From Acinetobacter portensis (lineage in GTDB: Bacteria; Pseudomonadota; Gammaproteobacteria; Pseudomonadales; Moraxellaceae): DNA of 61,636 bases. The stretch is taken from positions 1 to 61,636 of the forward strand of contig NZ_LWRV01000034.1 of the NCBI RefSeq assembly GCF_009372215.1, written 5' to 3'. The position numbers and the translations under genes were made by a program. Every line of letters starts with the position of its first letter. The first letter of the stretch is position 1. Positions 6,756 to 17,716 of the stretch are shown here, in pieces. The notes below the pieces were generated by a model, which worked only from the letters and a program-made list of their open reading frames with translations, searched no databases and was not told where the DNA came from.

Positions 6756-9659
6756 ATGAGCACAAGATTAATTCAACATCTTAAAAATAAATGTGAAGCA
6801 GATGCGAATGTAGCAATTTTATATGCTCAGTGGGAATTTGACCAAAAGTTGGTTGGAAAAGCTTTAGAGAATATTGGTGGATTTTACCCACACTTTAGTA
6901 ATCATAATGCATCACATTCACAGCAAATTTTGGTCAATATTGAGCGAATTTTAGGTGATGATGTTGATTTATTAAGTGCTACAGATACGTGGCTTATTTT
7001 AGAGGCAGCATATTGGCATGATGTGGGCATGTTGGTTGATGCTAAAAATGCCAAAGAGGTTCATACCAACCCTGATTTTAATTTCATGATTCAGACGATT
7101 GCCAATGAGAAAGGGCATGACTTACAAAAATTCTGTAAAGCTTATGTAGAAAAAAATTGGTTGTCAGCCATAGGAACATTGGATCATCCTTTTGATGGAG
7201 TTGAAAAATATCGTCAATTGATCGCAGAGTGGTTTAGAAGAGGACACGACAAAAGAGTAGGGAAATTAGTTGAAGACCCCTTTAAAGATTTAGGAATTAC
7301 TTCACCGAGAACAGAACTGTTACCAAATCGTATTTACCGTTATTTGGGACAAATTTGTGTTTCTCATGGTATGAACTTTAGTAATTTAATGGAAACACTT
7401 CCCTACAAGCAGACTGGTTTGGGAACAGAAAATTGTCATCCAAGATTTATTGGCTGTTTGCTTCGTTTGGGAGATTTATTTGATTTAGACGACAATCGTT
7501 TTTGTCCAGTCATGGCAAAGCATGTCAGCAATATGCCTTCTGTCAGTAAACACCACCACGACAAGCATTTATCGTTACGTGAGTTTCAACTTGATAAACG
7601 AACAGTCAAGCTTGTTGCCGAATGTCCCGATGAAATGTCATATGTAGAAACGCAAAATTGGTTTGGTTGGATACGTGAAGAATTTCAAAACCAAATGTCA
7701 CAATGGAATTTGATTGTTCCCGATTTAAAGTTTGGTTCACTACCGACGATTGAGCAATTAGATGTCAAGATGGAAGTGAAATATGATAGTGGAGTAAAAA
7801 AAGAAAAATTGCTTCTTAATAACAAACCAATGAAATTCAAATTAGACGAAAAGAATGCAATGGAGTTACTGCAAGGTGCGAACTTGTATAGTGATGAATA
7901 CAGTATATATCGTGAACTAATACAGAATTCTATTGATGCCACAATGTTAAGAATTTGGCTTGAAGAGGATCAAGAAAGGCTAAAAGAATTACACCCATAT
8001 CATGAAGATTTTTTTAAGATACTTGAAAAGTATCCACTTCGTTTAGAACTAAACAAAGTTAAAAATATCGAAGGTTCCTTGGATAGTATTTGGGAGTTTC
8101 AAATTATTGATCAAGGTATTGGAATGAGTATGGTTGATCTCGGTTATATGCAGACTATGGCGGGATCAAGTAGAAATAATCATAAAAAGAAAATAATTAA
8201 TGAAATGCCTAAATGGATGAGACCTTCGGGTGAGTTTGGGATAGGTTTGCATAGTGCATTTCTGTTAACAAAAGATTTGCCCTTAGACATGCAGAGTATT
8301 AGATTTTATACATATAACTATTTTTCTCACGATAGCTTAGATATTGAAATGTCTTCACCCCTAGGTGGAAAGCAGGGTTATTGTTTTATAACTAAAAATA
8401 TTGGGGATATTAGAAAAATAGGTACAGCAACAAAGTTTTATATAAAAGTTAATTTTGATTTAGAGAAAATAGAGAATGATCAAAAAATTAACTTTATAAA
8501 TATAAATGATTTTGAGAAAAAATGGCGTATTTATGAAAAGCAAAAAATATATGAGAAAATTTTGAAGAATGCGCCAATTTTTACTTCTGGTTTTTCTAAA
8601 GAGTTAATCTCAGATGTGATTTGGGATAAAGAAAAACAAGTGGCATTTTATTTAAAAACTAATATTCATGGCAATGATGTTTTACAATCATTTTTGTTTA
8701 AAGGGCAAAGCGTTGGTATTAATAATTATAGAGAATACTCATTAAATCATTGTTCTTATATGGATTATATGGTTGATATATATGGGCTTAGTGCTAAAAC
8801 TATATTAAATATTAGTAGGGATTATTGGAATATAGATTTTGAGTGTAAGCATGCAGAATTTTTAAAAGATTTGTTTGAAAAGCATCTTTCTAATCTTGAA
8901 ACGATAGAGAGTGATTTACTGAAATTAATATATTGTATAGATTATAAAGTTAATTTTAAAATTTCTAGAAAGTGGGAGGAGTATAAACTTGGAGACTATG
9001 AGATAAGTGATTTTTTAAATAGTGATGGTTTTTATGTATTTGATATAAGTGATAGTAGATTTATAAAATTCAAAGAAAATTTTAATGAGTATATTTCATT
9101 GGAATTAATTAATGATAATGATAAAGGGTTATTTTATGCGTTGAATAATTTTTGTGAAAATCAAGGATATAATATGTATGATTTAAGATTATCAGAGGAT
9201 GTTCATCGTTATCCAGAGTATGTAGGTATAAAATTTTATAGCAAAAATTTTATACCTAATGAAAAACTTAATGATTTAGTATGGATAAAGTCGAATTCTT
9301 CTTATTATTCTAATCATAATGAAAATATATTTGAAAGTTTTTGGAGTGATTTGGAAAGAGAAGCTACTATATTGGTATCCGATCATCCATCAATAAAGTA
9401 TTTGAGTAAAAGCGATGATACCTTAGGTTTTCTAAATGAATTTGAAAATTTATTAGTAAAATATCAAGAATATTGGGATGAATTAAGTATTTTGTCTCCT
9501 TATCAAATTATCGATAGAAAAATAGAAATTCTAGATTTAGAAAAATTAAGCATTTATGTTGCAAATCGAAAAAATGATTTATCTAATGTTAAAGAATATA
9601 AGAAACTCTATGAAAAATTAATTATCGAGATCGATAAATATAAAGAAACCCCACAATAA
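6756..9659 (+). CDS. HD domain / Hsp90-like GHKL ATPase fusion, probable conflict-system protein
   Basis: A 967-residue soluble protein. Residues about 1-330 hold an HD-type metal phosphohydrolase-like domain: H50 and H54 in NHNASH, HD at 88-89 (YWHDVGM), RRGH at 161-164, H204, and RLGDLFDLDDNR at 227-238. Residues about 360-600 hold an Hsp90-type GHKL ATPase: ELIQNSIDA at 387-395, DQGIGM at 452-457 and GEFGIGLHSAF at 492-502, then GTATKF. The remaining roughly 370 residues match nothing I know. HD domains fused to Hsp90-like ATPases occur in predicted bacterial conflict systems, and an anti-phage role is inference. The gene is a singleton between core genes with its own terminator. Its second half is visibly more AT-rich (ATA and AGA codons) than its first half and its neighbours. 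The ribosome binding site is weak. Confidence 0.8.
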   Translation: MSTRLIQHLKNKCEADANVAILYAQWEFDQKLVGKALENIGGFYPHFSNHNASHSQQILVNIERILGDDVDLLSATDTWLILEAAYWHDVGMLVDAKNAKEVHTNPDFNFMIQTIANEKGHDLQKFCKAYVEKNWLSAIGTLDHPFDGVEKYRQLIAEWFRRGHDKRVGKLVEDPFKDLGITSPRTELLPNRIYRYLGQICVSHGMNFSNLMETLPYKQTGLGTENCHPRFIGCLLRLGDLFDLDDNRFCPVMAKHVSNMPSVSKHHHDKHLSLREFQLDKRTVKLVAECPDEMSYVETQNWFGWIREEFQNQMSQWNLIVPDLKFGSLPTIEQLDVKMEVKYDSGVKKEKLLLNNKPMKFKLDEKNAMELLQGANLYSDEYSIYRELIQNSIDATMLRIWLEEDQERLKELHPYHEDFFKILEKYPLRLELNKVKNIEGSLDSIWEFQIIDQGIGMSMVDLGYMQTMAGSSRNNHKKKIINEMPKWMRPSGEFGIGLHSAFLLTKDLPLDMQSIRFYTYNYFSHDSLDIEMSSPLGGKQGYCFITKNIGDIRKIGTATKFYIKVNFDLEKIENDQKINFININDFEKKWRIYEKQKIYEKILKNAPIFTSGFSKELISDVIWDKEKQVAFYLKTNIHGNDVLQSFLFKGQSVGINNYREYSLNHCSYMDYMVDIYGLSAKTILNISRDYWNIDFECKHAEFLKDLFEKHLSNLETIESDLLKLIYCIDYKVNFKISRKWEEYKLGDYEISDFLNSDGFYVFDISDSRFIKFKENFNEYISLELINDNDKGLFYALNNFCENQGYNMYDLRLSEDVHRYPEYVGIKFYSKNFIPNEKLNDLVWIKSNSSYYSNHNENIFESFWSDLEREATILVSDHPSIKYLSKSDDTLGFLNEFENLLVKYQEYWDELSILSPYQIIDRKIEILDLEKLSIYVANRKNDLSNVKEYKKLYEKLIIEIDKYKETPQ

Positions 9660-9674
9660 GCGGGGTTTCTTTTA
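9643..9674. terminator. Bidirectional terminator overlapping the HD-Hsp90 stop codon
   Basis: AAGAAACCCC at 9643-9652 pairs with GGGGTTTCTT at 9662-9671. The last codons of the HD-Hsp90 gene form the left arm and its TAA lies in the loop. It also serves fadA, which ends at 9691 on the minus strand. Confidence 0.9.
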
Positions 9675-9690
9675 ACGAAGTATTTAAGAA

Positions 9691-10863
<1,173 letters not shown>

Positions 10864-10875
10864 TCACGTTGCTCC

Positions 10876-13029
10876 TTAACCGTAGAATTTTTTGTTGTTA
10901 GCAGCCATGTCACGCAACAATTGTGGCGCTTCATAAGCTTTACCTAAGTGAGCATACTTGTCGCAAAGCGCAACGTATTCAGCAACACCTGTTTGGTCGA
11001 TGTAACGCGCAGGACCACCACGGAATGGAGGGAAGCCTACACCCATAATCATGGCCATATCTGCTTCAGAAGCTGTCGCAACAATGTTGTCTTCTAGGCA
11101 ACGAACAGTTTCGTTACAGAAAGCAAGCATCATACGATCAATGATTTCTTGAGCATCAAATTCACGTTTTTCAGAAGTCGCAACAGAAGCAACAAGTTCA
11201 TATGCAGTAGGATCAACCACTTTGGCTTTTTTGCCTTTACGGTCTAATTCGTATTTGTAGAAACCAACGTCATTCTTTTGACCAAGACGTTTGTTTTCAT
11301 ACATTACTTGAATAGAACCTTTGTAGTCAGGCTTCATGCGGTCAGGGAAACCTTCCGCCATCACTTCTGCACCGTGAACGCCAGTATCAATACCAACAAC
11401 GTCCATGAGGTAAGCAGGACCCATTGGCCAGCCGAAACGTTCCATCACTTTATCAATTTGTTGGAAGTCAGCACCATCTTTAAGAAGAAGGTCGAACGCA
11501 CCAAAGTAAGGGAACAATACGCGGTTTACCAAGAAGCCCGGGCAGTCGTTCACAACGATTGGTGTTTTACCCATTTTCTGAGCTAATACAACAGTAGTTG
11601 CAATTGCCTCAGCAGATGTTTTCTCACCACGAATCACTTCTACCAATGGCATCATGTGAACAGGGTTAAAGAAGTGCATACCGACAAAGTTTTCAGGACG
11701 TTGTAAGCTTTCAGCCAAACGCGTAATTGAAATTGTCGATGTGTTAGATGCAACAATTGTGTTTTCACGTACTGATTTTTCAGTATCGGCAAGAACCGCA
11801 GCTTTGATTTTTGGATTTTCAGTCACCGCTTCAATCACAATATCCACTTCTTTAAACTCTTCTAAGCTTAAAGTAGGACGGATACGCGCTAAAGTTTCGC
11901 CCATTTTCGCAGGGGTCATTTTTTTGCGTTCAACTTGTTTAGTCAACAACTTGTTCGCTTCAGACATACCCAAAGCTAATTGTGGGTTACCAATATCTTT
12001 CATGATGATTGGTGTGCCTTTGCTTGCCGCTTGGTAAGCAATACCACCACCCATAATACCAGCACCTAAAACAGCGGCTTGGTTTACAGGATGCGCGCCT
12101 TTTTCATAACGCTTCGATGTTTTTTTCACAATTTGGTCGTTGATGAATAAACCAATCAACGCACCTGCTTGTGGTGTAATCGCAGCTTTAGCAAAACCTT
12201 GAGCTTCAATTTTTAAAGCTTCATCACGTGGAAGGCTTGCACCTGCTTGTAACGAATCTAAAAGTAATTTTGGAGCAGGGTATTGCGCAGGATTTGCTTT
12301 AGAGAGAACAGCACCTTTAGATGAGTTAAACGCCATCATTTGTTCGATTGGGCTTAATTTAACAGGATCTAATTTTTCTTGGCGTTTTGCTTTCCAGTCT
12401 AAACGACCTGCAATTGCTTGTTTAACAAGGTCAATGGCAGCATCTTGAAGTTTGTCCGCAGCAACAACAGCATCAACAGCACCATCTTTCAGTGCAGCAG
12501 CAGGCTTCTTAGGATTAGCCATTGCCATCCATTCAACTGCATTGTCGATACCAATGACACGGCTTAAACGAACCGTGCCACCAAAGCCTGGGAAAATCCC
12601 CAGTTTGATTTCAGGTAAACCAACTTGCGCTTGTTCAGACATGACACGGTAGTCACAAACAAGACACATCTCGAAACCACCACCTAAAGCCATGCCATTA
12701 ATAGCAGCGACTTTAGGGATGTTTAAATCTTCGAAAGAATTAAAGATGTCATGAACAGGCAAAGCCCAATCCACAATCGCTTGTTCGCCTTGGGCAAAGT
12801 TAGCACCAAATTCTGTGATATCTGCACCAACGATGAATGTAGATTTTGCGCTTGTAACGATTAAACCTTTAACATCGTTATTTGCTTTAACAGCATCAAT
12901 TGCAGCTTTAAAATCTTCAATTGTTGCGCGGTTAAATTTGTTGACCGACTCACCTTGTAAGTCAAAGCGGAATTCTGCAATTCCGTCCGAAAGCATTTGG
13001 ACGGTAATGGCATTGCCAGCGTGGATCAT
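10876..13029 (-). CDS. fadB: Fatty acid oxidation complex subunit alpha FadB
   Basis: Multifunctional enoyl-CoA hydratase / 3-hydroxyacyl-CoA dehydrogenase of 717 residues. The N-terminal crotonase domain shows [13 protein letters not shown] and [10 protein letters not shown] (oxyanion hole). The Rossmann motif [11 protein letters not shown] near residue 322 begins the NAD-binding dehydrogenase domain, followed by [14 protein letters not shown] with the catalytic His. The two C-terminal dehydrogenase helical domains follow. It is the first gene of the fadBA operon, with a strong AAAGGAGATC before the ATG. A regulator of the operon is not in the window. Confidence 0.97.
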   Translation of the reverse strand: MIHAGNAITVQMLSDGIAEFRFDLQGESVNKFNRATIEDFKAAIDAVKANNDVKGLIVTSAKSTFIVGADITEFGANFAQGEQAIVDWALPVHDIFNSFEDLNIPKVAAINGMALGGGFEMCLVCDYRVMSEQAQVGLPEIKLGIFPGFGGTVRLSRVIGIDNAVEWMAMANPKKPAAALKDGAVDAVVAADKLQDAAIDLVKQAIAGRLDWKAKRQEKLDPVKLSPIEQMMAFNSSKGAVLSKANPAQYPAPKLLLDSLQAGASLPRDEALKIEAQGFAKAAITPQAGALIGLFINDQIVKKTSKRYEKGAHPVNQAAVLGAGIMGGGIAYQAASKGTPIIMKDIGNPQLALGMSEANKLLTKQVERKKMTPAKMGETLARIRPTLSLEEFKEVDIVIEAVTENPKIKAAVLADTEKSVRENTIVASNTSTISITRLAESLQRPENFVGMHFFNPVHMMPLVEVIRGEKTSAEAIATTVVLAQKMGKTPIVVNDCPGFLVNRVLFPYFGAFDLLLKDGADFQQIDKVMERFGWPMGPAYLMDVVGIDTGVHGAEVMAEGFPDRMKPDYKGSIQVMYENKRLGQKNDVGFYKYELDRKGKKAKVVDPTAYELVASVATSEKREFDAQEIIDRMMLAFCNETVRCLEDNIVATASEADMAMIMGVGFPPFRGGPARYIDQTGVAEYVALCDKYAHLGKAYEAPQLLRDMAANNKKFYG

Positions 13030-13504
13030 GCCTGATCTCCTTTATTTTGGAGGACTTCTAAGTTGATGTTTTGAAGCGTATGCGCTTTCCCGCGCACCGT
13101 ATACTTCGCTAATCTTACGATAACTATAGCTAAAAAGAACATAACAAGTTGTATCAAGCCGTGACGCAAGGGTCATGAATTTATATTTAACCTTTGCTTG
13201 CATTGATATTTAAACGATTTAACGTGTTCTTTATAGATACTATGAAATAATTGTTTCAGTTCAATTTTTTAACAGTTTCATAATGTTTTATATTGGATGT
13301 TCGTCTGAAAATTCAAGTTTTATTTGGCTACGTTTTTGGTCAAAAAAGTCAATTGAGTAAAAAGTTTACATTGAATATTAAAAATAGAACACAGCATTCG
13401 CAAGGTGAAAGTGTGTATTGCGTTCTAAATTTGGTATAATTTTTAACAATTACTAATGTCTTTACATTGAATAAGACAAACTAAAAATATTCGTAGGTAG
13501 TCTT
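13030..13504. other. Divergent intergenic region between fadB and lpxO
   Basis: 475 bases with no convincing gene. It must hold the fadBA promoter (minus) and the lpxO promoter (plus). A near-perfect palindrome, TGAAATAATTGTTTCA at 13243-13258 (7 of 8 pairs match), lies in the middle and could be an operator. The fadBA -10/-35 could not be placed with confidence. Confidence 0.5.
13432..13440 (+). promoter_or_regulatory. Extended -10 promoter of lpxO
   Basis: TGGTATAAT at 13432-13440 is a perfect extended -10 element (TGnTATAAT), 65 bases before the lpxO start codon. No good -35 is seen, as is usual for extended -10 promoters. Confidence 0.6.
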
Positions 13505-14419
13505 ATGATCAAGTGGATTATTTTGGCAATCTTTATTGCCTCTGCATTATATATTCAACGCCGTGGTAAGGTTCGCCATACTTTTTATCGTCAATTTTTT
13601 GACCATTCAACAATTCTGGCACCTATTAACTTCTTAATGTACAAGTTTTCGAAAGTGCCTAATCAGCCTTATATCGATACGCAACATTTTGAAGATTTAA
13701 AAGTGCTAGATGAAAATTGGGAAATGATTCGTGATGAAGCGAAAGCTTTATACGAACAAGGCGGTATTAAAGCCTCTGAAAAATATGATGATTTAGGCTT
13801 TAACTCATTTTTCAAAACGGGTTGGAAGCGTTTTTACCTCAAATGGTACGATTCTGCACATCCATCTGCTTCTGAGCTTTGTCCAAAAACAACCGAACTT
13901 TTGAAAACATTGCCATCGATTAAAGCAGCAATGTTTACAGAACTAGCACCTGATAGCCGTTTGGTTCGTCACCGCGACCCGTATGCAGGCTCATTACGTT
14001 ATCACTTGGGTTTAATCACACCCAATGATGATCGTTGTTTTATTGATGTAGATGGTGAACGCTATTCTTGGCGTGATGGTGAAAGTGTTGTGTTTGATGA
14101 AACATATATTCACTATGCTGAAAACACCACAGATCAAAACCGTATTATTTTCTTTGCCGATGTTGAGCGTCCATTAAAGTCTAAGCTCATGGAACGTTTT
14201 AATCATTGGTTTGGTAAAAGCGTGATGACTGCGGCAAGTTCACCCAATGAATCGGGTGATAAGACAGGTGGTTTAAATAAAGCATTTGGTTACATTTACC
14301 AAATCCGCGTAAAAGCAAAAGCATTAAAGCAAACCAATAGAGGCTTATACTACTTCTTGAAATGGTTCTTAATGTTTGGTGCTTTCTTCCTTATTTTTAT
14401 TCGCCCTTATGTTTTTTAA
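13505..14419 (+). CDS. lpxO: Lipid A hydroxylase LpxO family (aspartyl/asparaginyl beta-hydroxylase)
   Basis: Fe(II)/2-oxoglutarate dioxygenase of 304 residues that adds a 2-hydroxyl to an acyl chain of lipid A at the inner membrane. Membrane segments lie at both ends (about 2-17 and 282-302). The catalytic core shows H156-x-D158 in VRHRDP, H203 in ETYIHYAEN and the 2-oxoglutarate-binding Arg in QNRIIFFADVERP. Length and end-anchored topology match LpxO of Gram-negative bacteria. It is monocistronic, with its own extended -10 promoter and terminator. Confidence 0.88.
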   Translation: MIKWIILAIFIASALYIQRRGKVRHTFYRQFFDHSTILAPINFLMYKFSKVPNQPYIDTQHFEDLKVLDENWEMIRDEAKALYEQGGIKASEKYDDLGFNSFFKTGWKRFYLKWYDSAHPSASELCPKTTELLKTLPSIKAAMFTELAPDSRLVRHRDPYAGSLRYHLGLITPNDDRCFIDVDGERYSWRDGESVVFDETYIHYAENTTDQNRIIFFADVERPLKSKLMERFNHWFGKSVMTAASSPNESGDKTGGLNKAFGYIYQIRVKAKALKQTNRGLYYFLKWFLMFGAFFLIFIRPYVF

Positions 14420-14434
14420 AATATTTGTACGATA

Positions 14435-14463
14435 TTAAAAACGTTCTTCGGAGCGTTTTTTTA
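14435..14463 (+). terminator. Intrinsic terminator after lpxO
   Basis: AAAAACGTTC-TTCG-GAGCGTTTTTTT forms a hairpin with a UUCG loop and a U tract. Confidence 0.88.
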
Positions 14464-14542
14464 TGGCTGAAATTTAGTCAAATTATCACTTTGAGCGTTT
14501 AGCCTTAATCAGATAGAATGAAACAAAATAAGGTGAATATTC

Positions 14543-14959
14543 ATGCAAAAATTTAGATCAAAAAAAGAATGGTGGGTTTTAGCATTTTTAGTTTGTATGA
14601 CAGGTTTGCTTGTTCAATTGCTTGTGACTATGCAAGTGAAGGGGAATATTTCGGCTTATCCGATACATGCTGCAACATATATCATCACGATATTTATTAT
14701 TTGGTGGCCCATTTTTAATACACGCTATGTTGTAGATAAAGAATATTTAACAATTCACTGTATGTTTTTAACGTGGAAAATTAAGCGTACAGACATTCAA
14801 AGTATTTCTGCAACAAATAATTCAATAGCATCGCCTGCATTATCTTTAGATCGATTAAAAATAGATTATGTGAAAGATGGTAAAACCAAATTTGTATTGA
14901 TATCACCTAAAGATCAAAAAGCGTTTTATCAGGCTTTAGATTTGGTTTTAAACACTTGA
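14543..14959 (+). CDS. PH-like domain membrane protein
   Basis: A 138-residue protein with two N-terminal membrane segments (about 11-30 and 38-60), followed by a small soluble domain, NTRYVVDKEYLTIHCMF and then KIKRTDIQSIS. This is the pattern of bacterial PH-like (bPH/DUF1200-type) domains: a conserved YxVxxxxLxI strand pair and an I-xx-I/V hairpin. The role is unknown. The start is preceded by AAGGTGAA. A hairpin terminator follows. Confidence 0.65.
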   Translation: MQKFRSKKEWWVLAFLVCMTGLLVQLLVTMQVKGNISAYPIHAATYIITIFIIWWPIFNTRYVVDKEYLTIHCMFLTWKIKRTDIQSISATNNSIASPALSLDRLKIDYVKDGKTKFVLISPKDQKAFYQALDLVLNT

Positions 14960-14989
14960 TGCCGTGAAAAATAATCGTCCTATTTTTAG

Positions 14990-15020
14990 AGAAAGAGATT
15001 CAAACATGAATCTCTTTTTT
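14990..15020 (+). terminator. Intrinsic terminator
   Basis: AAAGAGATTCA at 14992-15002 pairs with TGAATCTCTTT at 15007-15017, with a T run. It separates the PH-like gene from uvrC. Confidence 0.85.
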
Positions 15021-15113
15021 ATTGCACAACATATTAAAATGAAAGTTGCTTGAAAAATGGATGGAAATCATCACATCATGTAGCGATAGATCAAAAGTAA
15101 ATTAAGGCGCAGA

Positions 15114-16913
15114 GTGAACGAAAACGCACGAAATAATATTGAAAAAATTCTAGCGAATATGACCAATTTACCCGGTGTTTACCGTATGTTAGGTAAAGAT
15201 GGTGAATTGTTGTATGTGGGAAAAGCCAAGAATTTAAAAAATCGTGTTTCGAGCTACTTTGTTAAAACCATTGAGCATCCTAAAACTCAAGCTTTAGTGG
15301 CTCGAATTTATGATATAGAAACCTTAATTGTTCGTTCTGAAACAGAAGCTTTATTACTTGAACAAAACCTGATTAAACTGCATCGTCCACCTTACAATAT
15401 TATGCTGCGAGATGATAAATCATACGTCTATATTTTTGTTTCGGCAGATAAGCCATATCCGCGTATTGCCAGTGGTCGCGGGAAAGGTAAGCATCAGGTA
15501 GGTAAGTTTTTTGGACCGTATCCGAGCGCATATAATGCCCGAGATACTTTGGTGGTTTTACAAAAATTATTTAACGTTCGCCAATGTGAAAACAGCTATT
15601 TTTCACAGCGTAAACGTCCATGTTTGCAGTATCAAATTAAGCGCTGTTCTGCGCCATGCGTAGGTTTAATTTCCCCCGAAGCTTATAAAGAAGATATCAA
15701 TAATTCAATTCGCTTTTTACAAGGTGATACCAAAGAGTTAAATCAAGAACTCATTTCAAAAATGGAAGAGGCAGCGGAAAAGCTCGAATTTGAAAAAGCT
15801 GTTTTTTACCGTGACCGTATGGCGCTACTTCGAGATGTACAAGCGCAACAAGCTATTTATAAAGTCAAAGGTGAAGCCGATATTATTGCGATTGCTTACC
15901 ATGCAGGGGTGACCTGTGTGCAAATTATGCATGTGCGTAATGGCAAAATGTTAGGTGGAAAAAGTTATTTCCCAGATATGTTGGGAGATGATTTAGGTCA
16001 AATGCTTTCAGACTTTTTAGCCAACTTTTATTTCCAAGTTGCCGATGAAGTTCCAACAGAATTGATTGTAAATGTTGATGTTTTAGACCGTAAAGAATTA
16101 GAAGATGCTTTACATCAACACTTCGAGAAGAAAGTACAGATTAAACATCATGTCCGTGAAACACGTGCAGAATGGCTTGAACTTGCACAAATGAATGTTG
16201 AACATGCAATTAAAGGCAAATTAGCCAATCATTTTGAATTGAATGAACGTTTCCATCAGCTTGAACAAGTACTGGGTAGACCAATCGATAGCATAGAATG
16301 CTTTGATATTTCCCATACTATGGGCGAAGCAACTATTGCATCTTGTGTGGTTTTTGACAGTGGTGGTGCACGTAAACGTGACTATCGTCAATTTTCTATT
16401 ACCGATATTACTGAAGGCGATGATTATGCAGCAATGCGACAAGCATTAACTCGACGTTATAAAAAGCATATGTTGCCAGATTTACTTTTAATTGATGGTG
16501 GTAAAGGGCAACTTCATATGGCAATGGATGTCATGAAAGATTTAGAGCTAGATGCTTTTATGGTAGGCGTGTCTAAAGGTGAGGGGCGTAAACCGGGTTT
16601 AGAGACGTTGCACTTTACAGATGGTGAAAAAATCCAATTGGCAGAAGATCATAAAGCCTTACATTTAATTCAACAAGTTCGCGATGAAGCGCATCGATTT
16701 GCCATTACCAAACATAGAGCAAAACGAGATAAAAAACGAGGTTCATCGATACTCGAAGTCATTCCGGGTCTTGGACCAAAACGCCGCCGTGATTTATTAA
16801 CACATTTTGGTGGAATTCAAGGTGTGTTGAAGGCTTCTGAAAAAGAGCTCACTTTAGTACCGGGCTTAGGCGATGTGATGGCACGTACAATTTATAAAAT
16901 TTTGCATGAATAA
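15114..16913 (+). CDS. uvrC: Excinuclease ABC subunit UvrC
   Basis: Dual-incision endonuclease of nucleotide excision repair, 599 residues. The N-terminal GIY-YIG nuclease domain shows LPGVYRM and [15 protein letters not shown] Cys-containing segment ([25 protein letters not shown] split by short gaps) and the UVR UvrB-binding motif ([14 protein letters not shown], about 223-236) follow. The RNase H-like second nuclease domain has ECFDISH and LLIDGGKGQ. Two C-terminal helix-hairpin-helix motifs end the protein. The start is GTG, preceded by AAGGCG. pgsA follows on the same strand. Confidence 0.97.
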   Translation: MNENARNNIEKILANMTNLPGVYRMLGKDGELLYVGKAKNLKNRVSSYFVKTIEHPKTQALVARIYDIETLIVRSETEALLLEQNLIKLHRPPYNIMLRDDKSYVYIFVSADKPYPRIASGRGKGKHQVGKFFGPYPSAYNARDTLVVLQKLFNVRQCENSYFSQRKRPCLQYQIKRCSAPCVGLISPEAYKEDINNSIRFLQGDTKELNQELISKMEEAAEKLEFEKAVFYRDRMALLRDVQAQQAIYKVKGEADIIAIAYHAGVTCVQIMHVRNGKMLGGKSYFPDMLGDDLGQMLSDFLANFYFQVADEVPTELIVNVDVLDRKELEDALHQHFEKKVQIKHHVRETRAEWLELAQMNVEHAIKGKLANHFELNERFHQLEQVLGRPIDSIECFDISHTMGEATIASCVVFDSGGARKRDYRQFSITDITEGDDYAAMRQALTRRYKKHMLPDLLLIDGGKGQLHMAMDVMKDLELDAFMVGVSKGEGRKPGLETLHFTDGEKIQLAEDHKALHLIQQVRDEAHRFAITKHRAKRDKKRGSSILEVIPGLGPKRRRDLLTHFGGIQGVLKASEKELTLVPGLGDVMARTIYKILHE

Positions 16914-17046
16914 GGTACAAAAGTGCATATGCTTTAAGGGAGTTTTCTTCGTGACACTGTTGGGGATTTCGTATAAAGTGAGCGCTATTAACGATGGATA
17001 AAACCTTAACATTTATGTGAGTTAAAGCACACATAAAGAGGAAAAA

Positions 17047-17646
17047 TTGGCGGTGTCTATGACCACAGGTCGAATCCTGAATATTCCGAATATTTTAACT
17101 TTAGCGCGAATTGCACTTATTCCTGTTTTTCTTTTAATTGCATATTGGCCGCCTGCAATAGGTGTGAATGAGCATATCGGTGGTATGACTCGACACCTCA
17201 TTTTGACGGGTATTTTTGTTGTTGCTGCTGTTACAGATTGGTTCGATGGCTATTTAGCTCGAACATTGAATCAGACATCTGCTTTTGGTCGGTTCCTCGA
17301 TCCTGTTGCAGATAAGCTAATGGTCGCAGCCGCTTTAATTGTTCTTGTGCAATGGCAACCATCAATTTCTATGGCATTTGCTGCAATTGTGATTATTTCA
17401 CGTGAAATTACCGTATCAGCATTACGTGAGTGGATGGCTGAATTGGGTGCGCGTACAAATGTTGCAGTTTCAACGGTAGGTAAATATAAAACAGCATTTC
17501 AAATGATCGCAATTTCAGTATTTTTATTGAATTGGCCTCCTTTAGAAATGTTGGCATATGCATTGTTATACACCGCTGTTGTTTTGACTTTGTGGTCGAT
17601 GTTTATTTATTTAAAAGCGGCTTGGCCTTATTTAAAACAACCTTAA
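17047..17646 (+). CDS. pgsA: CDP-diacylglycerol--glycerol-3-phosphate 3-phosphatidyltransferase
   Basis: Integral membrane enzyme that makes phosphatidylglycerol phosphate. It has 199 residues. The CDP-alcohol phosphatidyltransferase signature is intact: DGYLAR, then G eight residues on, then FLDPVADK (pattern DGxxAR-x8-G-x3-D-x3-D), near residues 60-85. Several membrane helices follow. The start is taken as TTG at 17047 because AAAGAGG lies five bases before it; ATG at 17059 is the alternative. The uvrC-pgsA order is common in gammaproteobacteria. Confidence 0.94.
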   Translation: MAVSMTTGRILNIPNILTLARIALIPVFLLIAYWPPAIGVNEHIGGMTRHLILTGIFVVAAVTDWFDGYLARTLNQTSAFGRFLDPVADKLMVAAALIVLVQWQPSISMAFAAIVIISREITVSALREWMAELGARTNVAVSTVGKYKTAFQMIAISVFLLNWPPLEMLAYALLYTAVVLTLWSMFIYLKAAWPYLKQP

Positions 17647-17663
17647 TTGATCCTCTGTATATA

Positions 17664-17695
17664 AAAAAGCTCCGAATGATCGGAGCTTTTTTATT
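17664..17695. terminator. Bidirectional terminator between pgsA and the ABC exporter
   Basis: AAAAGCTCCGA and TCGGAGCTTTT form a stem with A and T runs on the two sides, between convergent genes. Confidence 0.88.
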
Positions 17696-17716
17696 GTTCT
17701 CAAATTATGCGATGAA

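Noticed and set aside
517..9659. Functional link between htpG and the HD-Hsp90 protein because both have GHKL sites
   Set aside because: They are 4.3 kb apart with several terminators and opposing genes between; proximity is probably chance.
11278..11586. 102-codon frame antisense to fadB
   Set aside because: Lies wholly within fadB coding sequence with no independent signals.
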